Shown: positions 37,396 through 45,572 of the stretch, one piece after another
Layout of the letters: each line of letters opens with the position of its first letter
How positions within the stretch are numbered: position 1 is the stretch's first letter
Source: Treponema sp. Marseille-Q3903
GTDB lineage: Bacteria > Spirochaetota > Spirochaetia > Treponematales > Treponemataceae
Length of the DNA stretch: 64,000 nt
Assembly: GCF_014334335.1 (NCBI RefSeq)
Contig: NZ_JACSEU010000003.1
Coordinates: 62,001 to 126,000, forward strand
Direction: 5' to 3'
The notes under the pieces: generated by a model
What the model saw: the letters and a program-made list of their open reading frames with translations, nothing else
Database searches by the model: none
Told to the model about the DNA's origin: nothing
Position numbers and translations under genes: made by a program

Positions 37396-37436
37396 ATAAA
37401 GATAACTGTAAAATCTTGATTTTTGCATTATACGGA

Positions 37437-37907
37437 TCAAGAAAGTGATTTTTGTTTTTGGCTCTTTAAGCGCTCGTTTATCTGCGCTATATGTTTTTTT
37501 GCTATCACCATGTAAGCTATCCATATAATTGCGTATATGATGAAAAAAATCGCAAACCAGATGATCACTCCAATCACTGAATAAGGAATCCATTTGCAGA
37601 TAAAAGCGACCAAAGATGTAGCTGTCGTTATGATAAAAAAGTGCAGCACAGTTTGCATCAAAAGATTCAATTTGTTTGTATCGAACAAGGTTGATGAAAT
37701 TGAAATGAAAACACCCAATATTCCGGTTAAAAAGAATTGTATGACTGTTGCGCTCAATTCTGTTCCGCACGCCGTCATAAAGTCTGGGGCAACAGGGTAA
37801 AAATTTCCGTTGCCTACTATGGCTGATTGTATGAGTGAGATTGCGTAGCCAATGACTACTCCAACAAAAAATCCAGAAAAGCCTAAACCGATTATTTTTT
37901 TAGACAT
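37437..37907 (-). CDS. DUF3021 family membrane protein
   Basis: 156 residues with four transmembrane helices, a Lys-rich C-terminal tail and the DUF3021 look (GFFVGVVIGYAISL, TGILGVFISISSTLF). DUF3021 proteins are the membrane partners of LytTR DNA-binding proteins in simple regulatory pairs, where they inhibit or gate the regulator. Its start overlaps the LytTR gene end by 16 bp, fitting co-translation. Confidence 0.88.
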   Translation of the reverse strand: MSKKIIGLGFSGFFVGVVIGYAISLIQSAIVGNGNFYPVAPDFMTACGTELSATVIQFFLTGILGVFISISSTLFDTNKLNLLMQTVLHFFIITTATSLVAFICKWIPYSVIGVIIWFAIFFIIYAIIWIAYMVIAKKHIAQINERLKSQKQKSLS

Positions 37908-38356
37908 AATTGCCTCCTTATCTTGTTCATGTAGCGGCGAGAAACAAACGCTGTGCCGCCGTTTTTTAGGATTACTTTGATAACTCCGGTAATGCCCATG
38001 TCCATCTTCGATACATTTTCAAAGTTTACAATATCAGTGTTAGATATGCGGATAAAATCTGTGAGTCCGCATCTCTGTACAAGATCTTCAACTTCGTAAA
38101 GCCTGAATTTTAAAAGCAATACTTCCGATTCAGTTTGGACAAAAACTTTCTTATCCTGACTGAATATCCTGTAAATTTTTGATGGAGTCAGTGGAATGCT
38201 GTAATCTCCATCCCAGCCGTTTATCATTTCCTGCTTTCCGTCTGTGTTCATCATGCTGATTTTTTGAGCTATGTCTTCAATGATTTTGCTCTTTTCTTCA
38301 GTGTGTATGACGCAAAATGGAGAAGAACATTTTTCAATTTTGATTTCTGTTTTCAA
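37892..38356 (-). CDS. LytTR DNA-binding regulator
   Basis: 154 residues without a receiver domain. The C-terminal LytTR domain (about 50-150) has SKIYRIFSQDKKVFVQT, LYEVEDLVQRCGLTDFIRIS-N and a final FVSRRYMNKIRRQL. The start is TTG at 38356: SD aggag is 6 nt upstream and the TTG overlaps the preceding TGA. It forms a LytTR regulatory system with DUF3021 and probably controls its own operon, including the upstream barrel gene. Confidence 0.87.
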   Translation of the reverse strand: MKTEIKIEKCSSPFCVIHTEEKSKIIEDIAQKISMMNTDGKQEMINGWDGDYSIPLTPSKIYRIFSQDKKVFVQTESEVLLLKFRLYEVEDLVQRCGLTDFIRISNTDIVNFENVSKMDMGITGVIKVILKNGGTAFVSRRYMNKIRRQLCLKK

Positions 38357-38925
38357 TATAGACTCCTATACCCGATTGTAAGCGTTGGCGTTCCTTTTGT
38401 AAATTGGGAATATTGTTTTGACTCAGGCCCTGCGACAAAAGATACGGTGCCGCCGAATTCTACAGCAAAAGCTGCGTTTTTTACAAACTGCAATTCAAAT
38501 CCTCCGCCCGCATTAATTCCATACATAAGGTTTGGATTGAAAAAACGGTGGTCTTTTGCGCTAAACATTTCTGCTTTGCCACCCAAAAATCCGTATGAGC
38601 GAATCACTGAGCAGTTATTTTTTACAAGACTTCCAACAATTATTTTGTCTCCTAGAAAAAATCCTCCAAAAGAGGAATCCGCTCTATTGCTTATGTAGCC
38701 TCCTTCTCCACCAAGCATTATACAATTTCTAAGCACAAAATTTTTATCTTCTGGAATCAGTCTAAAGCCAAATTCTCCATAACCGCCACCGGTATGTGTT
38801 GTACACGACCAAAATCCGCCAGTAAAAGTCTTGTAGCTGAATTCTTGATTATTGTCTTCAGTTTCCTGAGCAAATCCAACACTGCATAAAAATGCGACCA
38901 ATAATAAAATAGTTATTCTTTTCAT
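38353..38925 (-). CDS. Small outer-membrane-barrel-like protein, first gene of the LytTR operon
   Basis: 190 residues. The signal peptide ends at VGFA-Q. Gly-rich beta strands follow (THTGGGYGEFGFRLIP, GEGGYISN, YGINAGGGFELQFV) and the last strand ends GYRSLY. It resembles small outer-membrane barrels but I do not recognise the family. It is unusual to find such a protein as the leading gene of a LytTR/DUF3021 unit; it may be the output or an envelope signal source (inference). The ATG lacks an SD, and a TATAAT ends 7 nt before it. Confidence 0.65.
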   Translation of the reverse strand: MKRITILLLVAFLCSVGFAQETEDNNQEFSYKTFTGGFWSCTTHTGGGYGEFGFRLIPEDKNFVLRNCIMLGGEGGYISNRADSSFGGFFLGDKIIVGSLVKNNCSVIRSYGFLGGKAEMFSAKDHRFFNPNLMYGINAGGGFELQFVKNAAFAVEFGGTVSFVAGPESKQYSQFTKGTPTLTIGYRSLY

Positions 38926-38932
38926 GGTTTTG

Positions 38933-38961
38933 ATTATAAGAGGGAGTGTATTAAAAGTGTT
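38933..38961 (-). promoter_or_regulatory. Promoter of the LytTR operon, weak -35, predicted leaderless start
   Basis: Minus strand TATAAT (38933-38938) is followed by 7 nt and the ATG at 38925. The -35 position (38956-38961) reads AACACT, a poor match, as expected for an activator-dependent promoter such as one controlled by LytTR. Confidence 0.5.
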
Positions 38962-39014
38962 TTTTTTTGCGACAAGTGGTTTTATATGCTGACTGACGGT
39001 TAATTTTTTCTAGA

Positions 39015-39061
39015 AGCGTTTACGCTGCGTCATCAAAATCATTGAGTTTTTGAAATCATTG
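39015..39061 (-). promoter_or_regulatory. Repeats upstream of the LytTR operon
   Basis: A 9-bp direct repeat CAATGATTT (minus strand) occurs at 39053-39061 and 39036-39044, a 17-bp period, and a dyad AGCGT-tt-ACGCT lies at 39015-39026. LytTR proteins bind direct repeats, but usually with a period near 21-22 bp, so assignment is uncertain. Confidence 0.3.
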
Positions 39062-39063
39062 TT

Positions 39064-39092
39064 AAAAAAAGGGGGCGTCCTAGTTGACGCCC
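39064..39092 (-). terminator. Terminator of the candidate small RNA
   Basis: A perfect 7-bp GC-rich stem, gggcgtc/gacgccc (39073-39079, 39086-39092), with a 6-nt loop. On the minus strand it is followed by CC and a U7 run. Confidence 0.88.
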
Positions 39093-39273
39093 TTTAATGT
39101 GCTCTCAATCGACTTTGGATTGGCACGTATATGTTTTTCCAGCACTGAGCAGCTGGTAATCTATATGGCTTACGTTTACTTTGAGCGTCGGCCACGCTCT
39201 ATCGAATTTCCGGACTCCTCATTTTGCCTCCTACCAAGTAACCGGTGCTCCGTTCCTTACTTCGTTCCTTGTT
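39066..39273 (-). ncRNA. Candidate structured small RNA of about 205 nt, family unknown
   Basis: The 466 bp between the LytTR operon and yfcE hold a self-contained transcription unit on the minus strand: a TATAAT -10 at 39280-39285, no convincing ORF, and a strong terminator at 39064-39092. Inside are clear hairpins: GAGCGT/ACGCTC at 39183-39199, CCAGC/GCTGG at 39139-39156, and GTGC-AATC/GATT-GCAC at 39099-39126. GTTACTT near the 5' end can pair with AAGTAA in the middle. Length and position would fit 6S RNA or another housekeeping RNA, but I cannot match conserved 6S, RNase P, SRP, tmRNA or riboswitch cores. A riboswitch for the operon 140 bp downstream is also possible. Confidence 0.5.
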
Positions 39274-39279
39274 ACAGTT

Positions 39280-39310
39280 ATTATAGTACCATGCAAAAAA
39301 CATATTTCAA
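39280..39310 (-). promoter_or_regulatory. Promoter of the candidate small RNA
   Basis: Minus strand TATAAT (39280-39285) with TTGAAA (39305-39310) at a long 19-nt spacing. The -10 is perfect; the spacing is sub-optimal. Confidence 0.5.
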
Positions 39311-39400
39311 GAAAAATTTGTCTATATCTTTTTTGCGCATTGTGGGTTATAATTGATTCATTATTCTTTCTCATAGCTGATTTATGCTAAGATGACAAAT

Positions 39401-39994
39401 ATGAAATACTTTATATGTTCCGATATTCACGGGTCAGAACCCGCTTGCAAAAAACTCATAGAACAATTTAATGAACACAAATGCGACAAAATGCTCATCC
39501 TCGGAGATATCCTTTACCACGGGCCAAGAAATCAGCTTCCTCTCGGTTATAATCCTAAAGAAGTTATCTCGCTTTTGAATCCTATAGCAAATAAAATCAT
39601 AGCTTGTCGCGGTAACTGCGACGCAGAAGTTGACCAGATGGTTTTGCAGTTTTCTTGCATGGCTGATTTTGTTGAGATTGTAGACAACGGAGTTACGATT
39701 TTTTGCACTCACGGGCATGTTTATGCTCCTGTTCTCTCTGATGGGAACAAACCCACAGGCTGTGAAACGGCATCAAAAAAAACTCTTGTAAATGCTCCGG
39801 GAATTGTCTTTTACGGGCATACGCATGTCTCCATCCTTGAAAAAAAATCTGATGGGATTGTTGTATGCAATCCGGGTTCTCCTTCAATTCCAAAAAACGG
39901 CACAGAACCGGGGTTTGCGTTATTTGAGAACGGGACGGTGCAGCTGCTCAATCTTGATGGAAAAGTTTTGAAGACGGAAAAAATTTCACTTTAA
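39401..39994 (+). CDS. yfcE: YfcE-type metallophosphodiesterase
   Basis: 197 residues from ATG 39401; an ATG three codons earlier (39392) is possible. All calcineurin-like metal motifs are present: SDIHGS, LGDILYHGPR, GNCDAE, CTHGHVY and YGHTHVS. The spacing matches E. coli YfcE, a cytoplasmic phosphodiesterase active on artificial diesters; the physiological substrate is unknown. The stop is followed after 55 bp by the arginase start. No SD is evident. Confidence 0.92.
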   Translation: MKYFICSDIHGSEPACKKLIEQFNEHKCDKMLILGDILYHGPRNQLPLGYNPKEVISLLNPIANKIIACRGNCDAEVDQMVLQFSCMADFVEIVDNGVTIFCTHGHVYAPVLSDGNKPTGCETASKKTLVNAPGIVFYGHTHVSILEKKSDGIVVCNPGSPSIPKNGTEPGFALFENGTVQLLNLDGKVLKTEKISL

Positions 39995-40012
39995 TATTGT
40001 GCAAGTCGGCAT

Positions 40013-40041
40013 TTTACAAAGCGGCAAAATTGATGTATCAT
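40013..40041 (+). promoter_or_regulatory. Promoter of the arginase gene, near-leaderless
   Basis: TTTACA (40013-40018), 17-nt spacer, TATCAT (40036-40041), then 8 nt to the ATG at 40050. Predicted leader 1-2 nt. Confidence 0.5.
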
Positions 40042-40049
40042 GCGACTTA

Positions 40050-40958
40050 ATGAATATAAATGTTTTTGAAATGCCTATCGACTTCGGTGCCAGTCGACAT
40101 GGTTCAGATATGGGGCCCTCTGCGATAAGACTTGCCGGGATCGCAGATAAATTAACCTCTCTCGGTCATAAAATCGTAAAGTATGATTCACCAATGAAAA
40201 TCAGCCCGCAGGAGCTTGAAGAACAAGGAAATCCTAAAGCAAAATATCTTGTTCCGATTGTAAAAGCGTGTACACAGCTTGCGGCGCAAGTTGACGAATC
40301 CCTTAAAAACGGACAGTTTCCTTTGATTCTCGGAGGAGACCATTCAATTGTGCTTGGCTCTCTTGCAGGAGTCGCGGCTCACGCAAAACGCGAAAACAAG
40401 AGGGTTGGGGTGCTGTACGTCGACGCTCACGGAGACTTCAACACTGATGAAACAACTCCTTCAGGAAATATCCACGGGGAGTGCCTTGCTGCTTCTGCAG
40501 GGCTTGGACTTTCGGAATTGACAAACCTTTATTTTGACTCTCAAAAAGTCGACCCTAAAAACATTTGTTTTGTCGGTTGCCGCGACCTAGACCCGGGAGA
40601 AAAAAGATTGATGAAAGAGTCTGGAGTTACAGTGTTCACGATGAGCGATATTGAACGGCAAGGTTTTCCTGCAATCGTGCGCCAGGTGCTTGTATTCTTT
40701 AAGACTCGCGCCGACATGGTTCACGTTTCTTTTGATATGGACTGCCTTGACCCGATGTTCGCTCCGGGAACTGGAATTCCGCTTCCTGCCGGCATGACAA
40801 ATCGAGAAGCGTTGCTCTTGATGGAAGAGATGTCAAAAACAGGGCTTGTATCATCTGCGGAAATTGTTGAAGTAAATCCGATTCTTGATGTTCGCAACCA
40901 GACAGCAATTCTCGCCGTTCAGCTTGCAGCGCGTCTCCTTGGAGAAACTTTATATTAA
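40050..40958 (+). CDS. Arginase/agmatinase family ureohydrolase, arginase-like
   Basis: 302 residues from ATG 40050. That start gives the usual family N-terminus (NVFEMPIDFGASRHGSDMGP). A GTG at 39999 would add 17 residues but sits upstream of the predicted promoter elements. Mn-binding motifs: GGDHSIVLGS, VDAHGDFNT, and SFDMDCLDP. The GASRHG-DMGPSAIR start and IHGECLA loop favour arginase (arginine to ornithine and urea) over agmatinase. No ureases or polyamine genes are near, so the purpose (ornithine supply or arginine catabolism) is open. Confidence 0.88.
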   Translation: MNINVFEMPIDFGASRHGSDMGPSAIRLAGIADKLTSLGHKIVKYDSPMKISPQELEEQGNPKAKYLVPIVKACTQLAAQVDESLKNGQFPLILGGDHSIVLGSLAGVAAHAKRENKRVGVLYVDAHGDFNTDETTPSGNIHGECLAASAGLGLSELTNLYFDSQKVDPKNICFVGCRDLDPGEKRLMKESGVTVFTMSDIERQGFPAIVRQVLVFFKTRADMVHVSFDMDCLDPMFAPGTGIPLPAGMTNREALLLMEEMSKTGLVSSAEIVEVNPILDVRNQTAILAVQLAARLLGETLY

Positions 40959-40982
40959 TTCATATTAAGGCGATGTAATACA

Positions 40983-42815
40983 ATGGGCAAATGTGAAATA
41001 AAAGAAAAATTTTATGTAGATGGGAAACCTTTTCAGATTATTTCGGGTTCTATTCACTATTTTAGAGTTGTCCCTGAATATTGGCGAGATCGTCTTGAAA
41101 AACTCAAGAATATGGGTTGCAACACAGTTGAGACTTATATCCCATGGAATTTTCACGAGCCTAAAAAAGGTGAATTCCGTTTTGACGGCATACACGACGT
41201 CTGCAAGTTCATTGAAATTGCGCAAGAACTCAACCTTTACATAATCGTCCGCCCATCTCCTTACATCTGCGCAGAATGGGAATGGGGCGGATTGCCGTCA
41301 TGGCTTCTTGTGGAACAGGGAATGCACATCCGCTGCTCTTGTGAGCCATATCTGAAACACGTCAGAGAATATTACGAAGTTTTAATCCCAAAATTAGTTC
41401 CGTATCAGATTGATAACGGCGGCAAAATCATACTGATGCAGGTCGAAAATGAATACGGATATTACGGTGATGACACGAATTATCTCAAGTTCATTGCAGA
41501 TTTAATGCGCGAATTGAAGATAACTGTCCCTTTTGTCACATCTGACGGTCCTTGGTTTAAAAACGTGTTTAAGGCAGGTCAGCTGGAAGGAGTTCTCCCG
41601 ACGGGAAACTTTGGGTCGGCTTGTCAGTGGCAGTTTTCTAACATGAAAAAGATGATGCCGGAAAATCTTCCGCTGATGAACATGGAATTTTGGGCAGGTT
41701 GGTTTGATGCATGGGGCAACAAAAAAAAATCATCGTCAAAACTTATAATCAATAAACTCGACTACGATTACGTTATCAAAAATGGGCATAATATAAACAT
41801 CTATATGTTCCACGGCGGCACAAATTTTGGATTTATGAACGGTTCCAACTATTACGGAAAACTCACTGCCGATACGACTTCATACGATTATGATGCTCCT
41901 CTCTCTGAAGACGGGCAGATGACGAAAAAATATCACGCATTTCGGAAAATAATTAAAACCCGGCTTGGAGACGATGCCGTTCCAAACATAGATTTTTCTA
42001 CAAAAATTGAACATAAAAATTACGGAAAAATTGACTGGTCTGAATGTGCAGACCTTTTTGAAAACATTGAGCGTATTTCTGAGCCTAAAAAATCTGTTGT
42101 GCCGCTTTCCATGGAAGAGGCAGGGCAGGCGACAGGCTACATCATGTATCGCACAAAAATGAACGATGACGAATGCGCAAACAGTTTGATATTCAAAAAA
42201 TGTGCAGACAGAGTTCAGGCGTTCGATGATACAAAAAAAATATTTACAGCGTGTGATAAAGAAATCTGTTCCGGACAGCATGGTCACTGGCCGCTCACTT
42301 TTAAAGAAGGTAAAAGTTGGAAGATTGGGAGCGGCGAACGGGCAACTCTCAGCTTTTTGGTAGAAAACATGGGGCGTGTCAATTTTGGACATAAACTCGA
42401 AGAGCAGAAAAAAGGCATTTACGATGAAGTCTTAATCAACACGCACGGTCACTACAACTGGGAAATCTTCAACCTTCCTCTTGATGAAGCTCAGATTGAT
42501 AAATTAAAAGAAAACGGCAAATGGGAAAGAGAGCCTAGTAAAAATCCTGCATTTTTCAAGTTTGATTTTGATTTACAGACACCGTCCGGCGGCTATGGCG
42601 ATACGTTTTTAGATTTCTCAGGCTGGGGAAAAGGTTGCGTTTGGGTCAACGGCTTCAATATCGGGCGTTTTTGGGAGATTGGACCGCAGCTTAGACTTTA
42701 CGTTCCCGGTCCTCTGCTTCATTCCGGCAAAAATCAAATCATCATTTTTGAAACGGAAGGCAAACGCTCTAAAACAGTATCTCTTTGCGAAAAGATGAAG
42801 TGGAAACGTAAATAA
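40983..42815 (+). CDS. Glycoside hydrolase family 35 beta-galactosidase
   Basis: 610 residues, no signal peptide, so intracellular. The GH35 barrel starts GKPFQIISGSIHYFRV, continues with NTVETYIPWNFHEP and RPSPYICAEWEWGGLPSWL. The acid/base is Glu 157 in QVENEYG and the nucleophile Glu 235 in NMEFWAGW. C-terminal beta domains (about 370-610) include FLDFSGWGKGCVWVNGFNIG-R, the usual jelly-roll end. It releases terminal beta-galactose from imported oligosaccharides. SD is weak (aagg, long spacing). It lies 24 bp after the arginase gene, perhaps co-transcribed without an obvious functional link. Confidence 0.94.
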   Translation: MGKCEIKEKFYVDGKPFQIISGSIHYFRVVPEYWRDRLEKLKNMGCNTVETYIPWNFHEPKKGEFRFDGIHDVCKFIEIAQELNLYIIVRPSPYICAEWEWGGLPSWLLVEQGMHIRCSCEPYLKHVREYYEVLIPKLVPYQIDNGGKIILMQVENEYGYYGDDTNYLKFIADLMRELKITVPFVTSDGPWFKNVFKAGQLEGVLPTGNFGSACQWQFSNMKKMMPENLPLMNMEFWAGWFDAWGNKKKSSSKLIINKLDYDYVIKNGHNINIYMFHGGTNFGFMNGSNYYGKLTADTTSYDYDAPLSEDGQMTKKYHAFRKIIKTRLGDDAVPNIDFSTKIEHKNYGKIDWSECADLFENIERISEPKKSVVPLSMEEAGQATGYIMYRTKMNDDECANSLIFKKCADRVQAFDDTKKIFTACDKEICSGQHGHWPLTFKEGKSWKIGSGERATLSFLVENMGRVNFGHKLEEQKKGIYDEVLINTHGHYNWEIFNLPLDEAQIDKLKENGKWEREPSKNPAFFKFDFDLQTPSGGYGDTFLDFSGWGKGCVWVNGFNIGRFWEIGPQLRLYVPGPLLHSGKNQIIIFETEGKRSKTVSLCEKMKWKRK

Positions 42816-42853
42816 AAAAAAAGACTGAATTTTTGAAAAATCTCAATTCAGTC
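42814..42853 (-). terminator. Terminator of the chemoreceptor gene
   Basis: A 9-bp stem gactgaatt/aattcagtc (42824-42832, 42845-42853) is followed on the minus strand by a long U-run. It abuts the GH35 stop. Confidence 0.88.
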
Positions 42854-42881
42854 CTCATTTAGAATGTTGTTCCGTTAGAAA

Positions 42882-44975
42882 TTATATCTTAAATTTGCCG
42901 ACTTCTTTTGAAAGAGCTTCGATGCTGTCTTTGTTCTTGATAGCAAGGTCTTTTACTTCATGGACAGCGTTGTTGATTTGCTGTACGCCGGCTGCCATCT
43001 CGTTCATGCTGTCTTTTGTGACTGTCGTGAGGTCGTCGAGTTTGAGCATTTCTTCTGCAACTCCTTTGCCGCCGACGAGCATTTCCTCCGACCCGTTTTT
43101 AACTTCCACTGTTATAGAGCTGATGTTTTTGATAGCTGTCAAAACTTCTCGGCTTCCGTTTTCCTGTTCTTTCATTGCAGATGTAAGCTCTGCACTCATT
43201 CCCCGCACGCTTTCAGAGAGCTGGAATATTGCAGTAAACTTTTCTTCAACAATCTTAGAGCTTTCAGAAAGACCTGTTATATCGTCGCCGAGCTTTTTGA
43301 GAGTATCTGTGATTGTCTTTCCCTGCATAGACGATTCTTCTGCAAGTTTTCTGATTTCGTCTGCGACAACTGCAAATCCTTTTCCTGCGTCTCCTGCGTG
43401 TGCGGCTTCTATTGCGGCGTTCATAGCGAGCAAGTTTGTCTGGCTTGCTATGTTCTGAATTACGCTCGAAGCTTCAATCAAACCGCCTGATTCTGCTGCG
43501 ATATTCTGAGTTACAGCGTTCGAATTGACAAGCGTAGTTTTTCCTTCGGAAGTTGCCGTTGCAAGCTGTTTTACCATAGTATCGCTTTTTTCCAGAGATT
43601 TTGTGATAGATGCGATATTTGCAACCATCTCTTCTACCGCTGCCGAAGACTGCATTACGCTAGTAGATTGAGATTCGATGCTTGCGTTCAACGCTTCTAT
43701 TGTGCGGATAATTTCTTCGATAGTGCCTGCCGTCTCTGTTACGCTTGCAGCTTGAGAAAGCGTCTGCTGTTTTACGCTGTCGATGTTTGCGCTTATTTCA
43801 TTTATTGCGCTCGCTGTCTCTGTCATGTTTGATGAAAGCTCATCACCTATTGACCTCATTACGCCGGTATTCACGTCTACATTTTTTATAGCCGAACCTA
43901 TTTTTTCAATTGTTTCGTTGAAGTATTTTGACAGTTCTGTGACTTCGTCATTGCCTGTTACAGGCAGGCGCACTGTCAAGTCTCCGTCGCCCTGAGCGAT
44001 GTTTTTAAGAGCGGCAACTGCTGTTTGGACAGGTTTTACCATCATGCGCGCAATAATGTAAACGATTATCACTGCGAAAATCAGAATAATTATGCCGATA
44101 GCAAGCATTGAAAGGCTGAGCGCATTTACGGGTCCCATAAATTCCTCGTAAGGAGCGTCTATCACCACCGTCCAACCATAAGATTTCATCTTTGCATAAG
44201 ATGCTATACTTTTTACGTTGCCATAATAAAAATATCCTACAGATGGAGTTTCACTTTCAAATGCCATTTTTTCAAAATCACCGCAAGATTTAAGCGACGG
44301 ATCTGAAAGAGAGGCCTGATATGTGTTTTCTCTTGCTTCAACGAGCCTATAATCTTTATCTGCAATAGTAACGCCGTTTTTATCAAGAATATAGCATTCT
44401 CCTGATTTTCCTACGACAATATCAGAGATATTTTTTGAAAGCTGTTTTGCGTCGATTACACAATTCACTATGCCAATCATTTTTTGAGAATCATCATAAA
44501 TAGGAGCCGCAAGTATGATGACAAATTTGTTCAATGACCTGGAAAGCAGCGGTTCGGAAATATATTTTTTGCCGGTTAAAGCTATTTTAAACCAGTCTCT
44601 GTCATGTACGTCTATGACTTTTCCATCATTTGTTGTGCGGACGCCTTCAAGATTGTAAAAATTCAGTTGTTCTATTATTTCGTTTGAAGAAACTTCTCGC
44701 TCTAGGTAAACCCCTTTTTCCTGCTGCGAAATTGTTGCATCTCTTAAAGCCGGCATTCGCGTTATGCCTTCAAGAACTTGAAACTGTTTTGCAATTCTTC
44801 CGTTGATGATTTCCGCAGTGTCTGTAGCTTTGTTGATCAGCTGATCTTCGACTTGTTCTGTAATCGCCTTTCTTGCTGTATGAATAGCAAGCACACCTTC
44901 AATAGAGATTGCGGTTGCAACAAGCAGTCCGAAAATCAGAATTAATTTGCTCTTTATAGAAAACTTCTTTGACAT
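42882..44975 (-). CDS. Methyl-accepting chemotaxis protein with dCache sensor
   Basis: 697 residues. A transmembrane helix (about 10-30), a periplasmic double-Cache domain (about 35-280, with [19 protein letters not shown] and [15 protein letters not shown]), a second helix (about 285-312), a HAMP domain (about 313-365) and a long cytoplasmic coiled coil. The hairpin tip reads [20 protein letters not shown], the kinase-contact signature. Cache sensors bind amino acids, carboxylates and similar small ligands. The ATG at 44975 has SD aaggag 8 nt upstream; a TTG two codons earlier is too close to the SD. Confidence 0.95.
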   Translation of the reverse strand: MSKKFSIKSKLILIFGLLVATAISIEGVLAIHTARKAITEQVEDQLINKATDTAEIINGRIAKQFQVLEGITRMPALRDATISQQEKGVYLEREVSSNEIIEQLNFYNLEGVRTTNDGKVIDVHDRDWFKIALTGKKYISEPLLSRSLNKFVIILAAPIYDDSQKMIGIVNCVIDAKQLSKNISDIVVGKSGECYILDKNGVTIADKDYRLVEARENTYQASLSDPSLKSCGDFEKMAFESETPSVGYFYYGNVKSIASYAKMKSYGWTVVIDAPYEEFMGPVNALSLSMLAIGIIILIFAVIIVYIIARMMVKPVQTAVAALKNIAQGDGDLTVRLPVTGNDEVTELSKYFNETIEKIGSAIKNVDVNTGVMRSIGDELSSNMTETASAINEISANIDSVKQQTLSQAASVTETAGTIEEIIRTIEALNASIESQSTSVMQSSAAVEEMVANIASITKSLEKSDTMVKQLATATSEGKTTLVNSNAVTQNIAAESGGLIEASSVIQNIASQTNLLAMNAAIEAAHAGDAGKGFAVVADEIRKLAEESSMQGKTITDTLKKLGDDITGLSESSKIVEEKFTAIFQLSESVRGMSAELTSAMKEQENGSREVLTAIKNISSITVEVKNGSEEMLVGGKGVAEEMLKLDDLTTVTKDSMNEMAAGVQQINNAVHEVKDLAIKNKDSIEALSKEVGKFKI

Positions 44976-45002
44976 AGTCAAAACTCCTTTAGTTATATTA
45001 AC

Positions 45003-45027
45003 CGTAAATCTTATATCGCGATTTACG
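45003..45027 (-). promoter_or_regulatory. Inverted repeat in the chemoreceptor leader
   Basis: A perfect 8-bp inverted repeat CGTAAATC/GATTTACG with a 9-nt spacer lies between promoter and SD. It could be an operator or an mRNA hairpin. Confidence 0.4.
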
Positions 45028-45062
45028 AATTAATTCTAAGTGCGATGCATTTTATAAATGAG

Positions 45063-45091
45063 AGTTTATACGTTCCTTTAATGTGTGTCAA
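45063..45091 (-). promoter_or_regulatory. Promoter of the chemoreceptor gene
   Basis: Minus strand TTGACA (45086-45091), 17-nt spacer, TAAACT (45063-45068), about 88 bp before the ATG. Confidence 0.55.
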
Positions 45092-45116
45092 ATATTGTTT
45101 TCGATTTTGCAAACAA

Positions 45117-45557
45117 TTAAAGAATCAATACAGTTCCGTCTTCTTTTACTTCAATGATGTCTCCGGTTTTTACAGTTGCAAGGAATTCTTTGCCTAATTG
45201 GTCTATTGCAATCAAATTGCTGTGCTCCCAAACGACAGAAAGAATCACTCCGGCTCCGGCAAGAGAATCTATGTGCTCTGAAAACAACAGGCAAGCAGGA
45301 TTTATTCCCATTGAACATATCACTTGAATCACCATTCCGCCTGTTGTAGAACCGATTGTCTGCGGAAGGCAAAGAGCTTTTCCGGTGATGTTTTTTCCAA
45401 AGATATCAGGATTGTTCTGGTCTGCGACAATCACTTTATCGGCTTTTGCAAGCGCAGACTTTTGAAATGTCGCAAGAGTATTTACTCCCTGATGTGAAAC
45501 TACAGCTTCTCCTTTATAATAACCGCCGTTGATAACTCTACCTTTAAATTCTTTCAT
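45117..45557 (-). CDS. Aconitase X small (swivel) subunit
   Basis: 146 residues, the normal size of the DUF126 swivel domain. It has GKALCLPQTIGSTTGGMVIQ, with the SST/TGG loop that closes over the active site, and NPACLLFSEHIDSLAGAG. In AcnX enzymes this subunit pairs with the large DUF521 subunit. An SD (aaggagg) precedes the ATG. It follows the large subunit by 15 bp, last in the operon with the flavoenzyme. See the large subunit for reaction candidates. Confidence 0.9.
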   Translation of the reverse strand: MKEFKGRVINGGYYKGEAVVSHQGVNTLATFQKSALAKADKVIVADQNNPDIFGKNITGKALCLPQTIGSTTGGMVIQVICSMGINPACLLFSEHIDSLAGAGVILSVVWEHSNLIAIDQLGKEFLATVKTGDIIEVKEDGTVLIL

Positions 45558-45572
45558 GACTATCCTCCTTAT

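Noticed and set aside
39066-39273. RNase P RNA or a TPP/lysine riboswitch as identity of the small RNA
   Set aside because: GAGGAGTCCGG resembles but lacks the invariant P4 GAGGAAAGTCC of RNase P, and the RNA is too short. The CTGAGA of TPP and the lysine core are absent.
39084-39356. A 90-codon plus-strand frame in the yfcE upstream gap
   Set aside because: It lies antisense to the hairpins and terminator of the candidate small RNA, has no SD, and looks like no protein family.
42895-43490. Two long plus-strand frames (187 and 176 codons) opposite the chemoreceptor
   Set aside because: The regular heptad codons of the chemoreceptor coiled coil keep the opposite strand open; no RBS or family resemblance.
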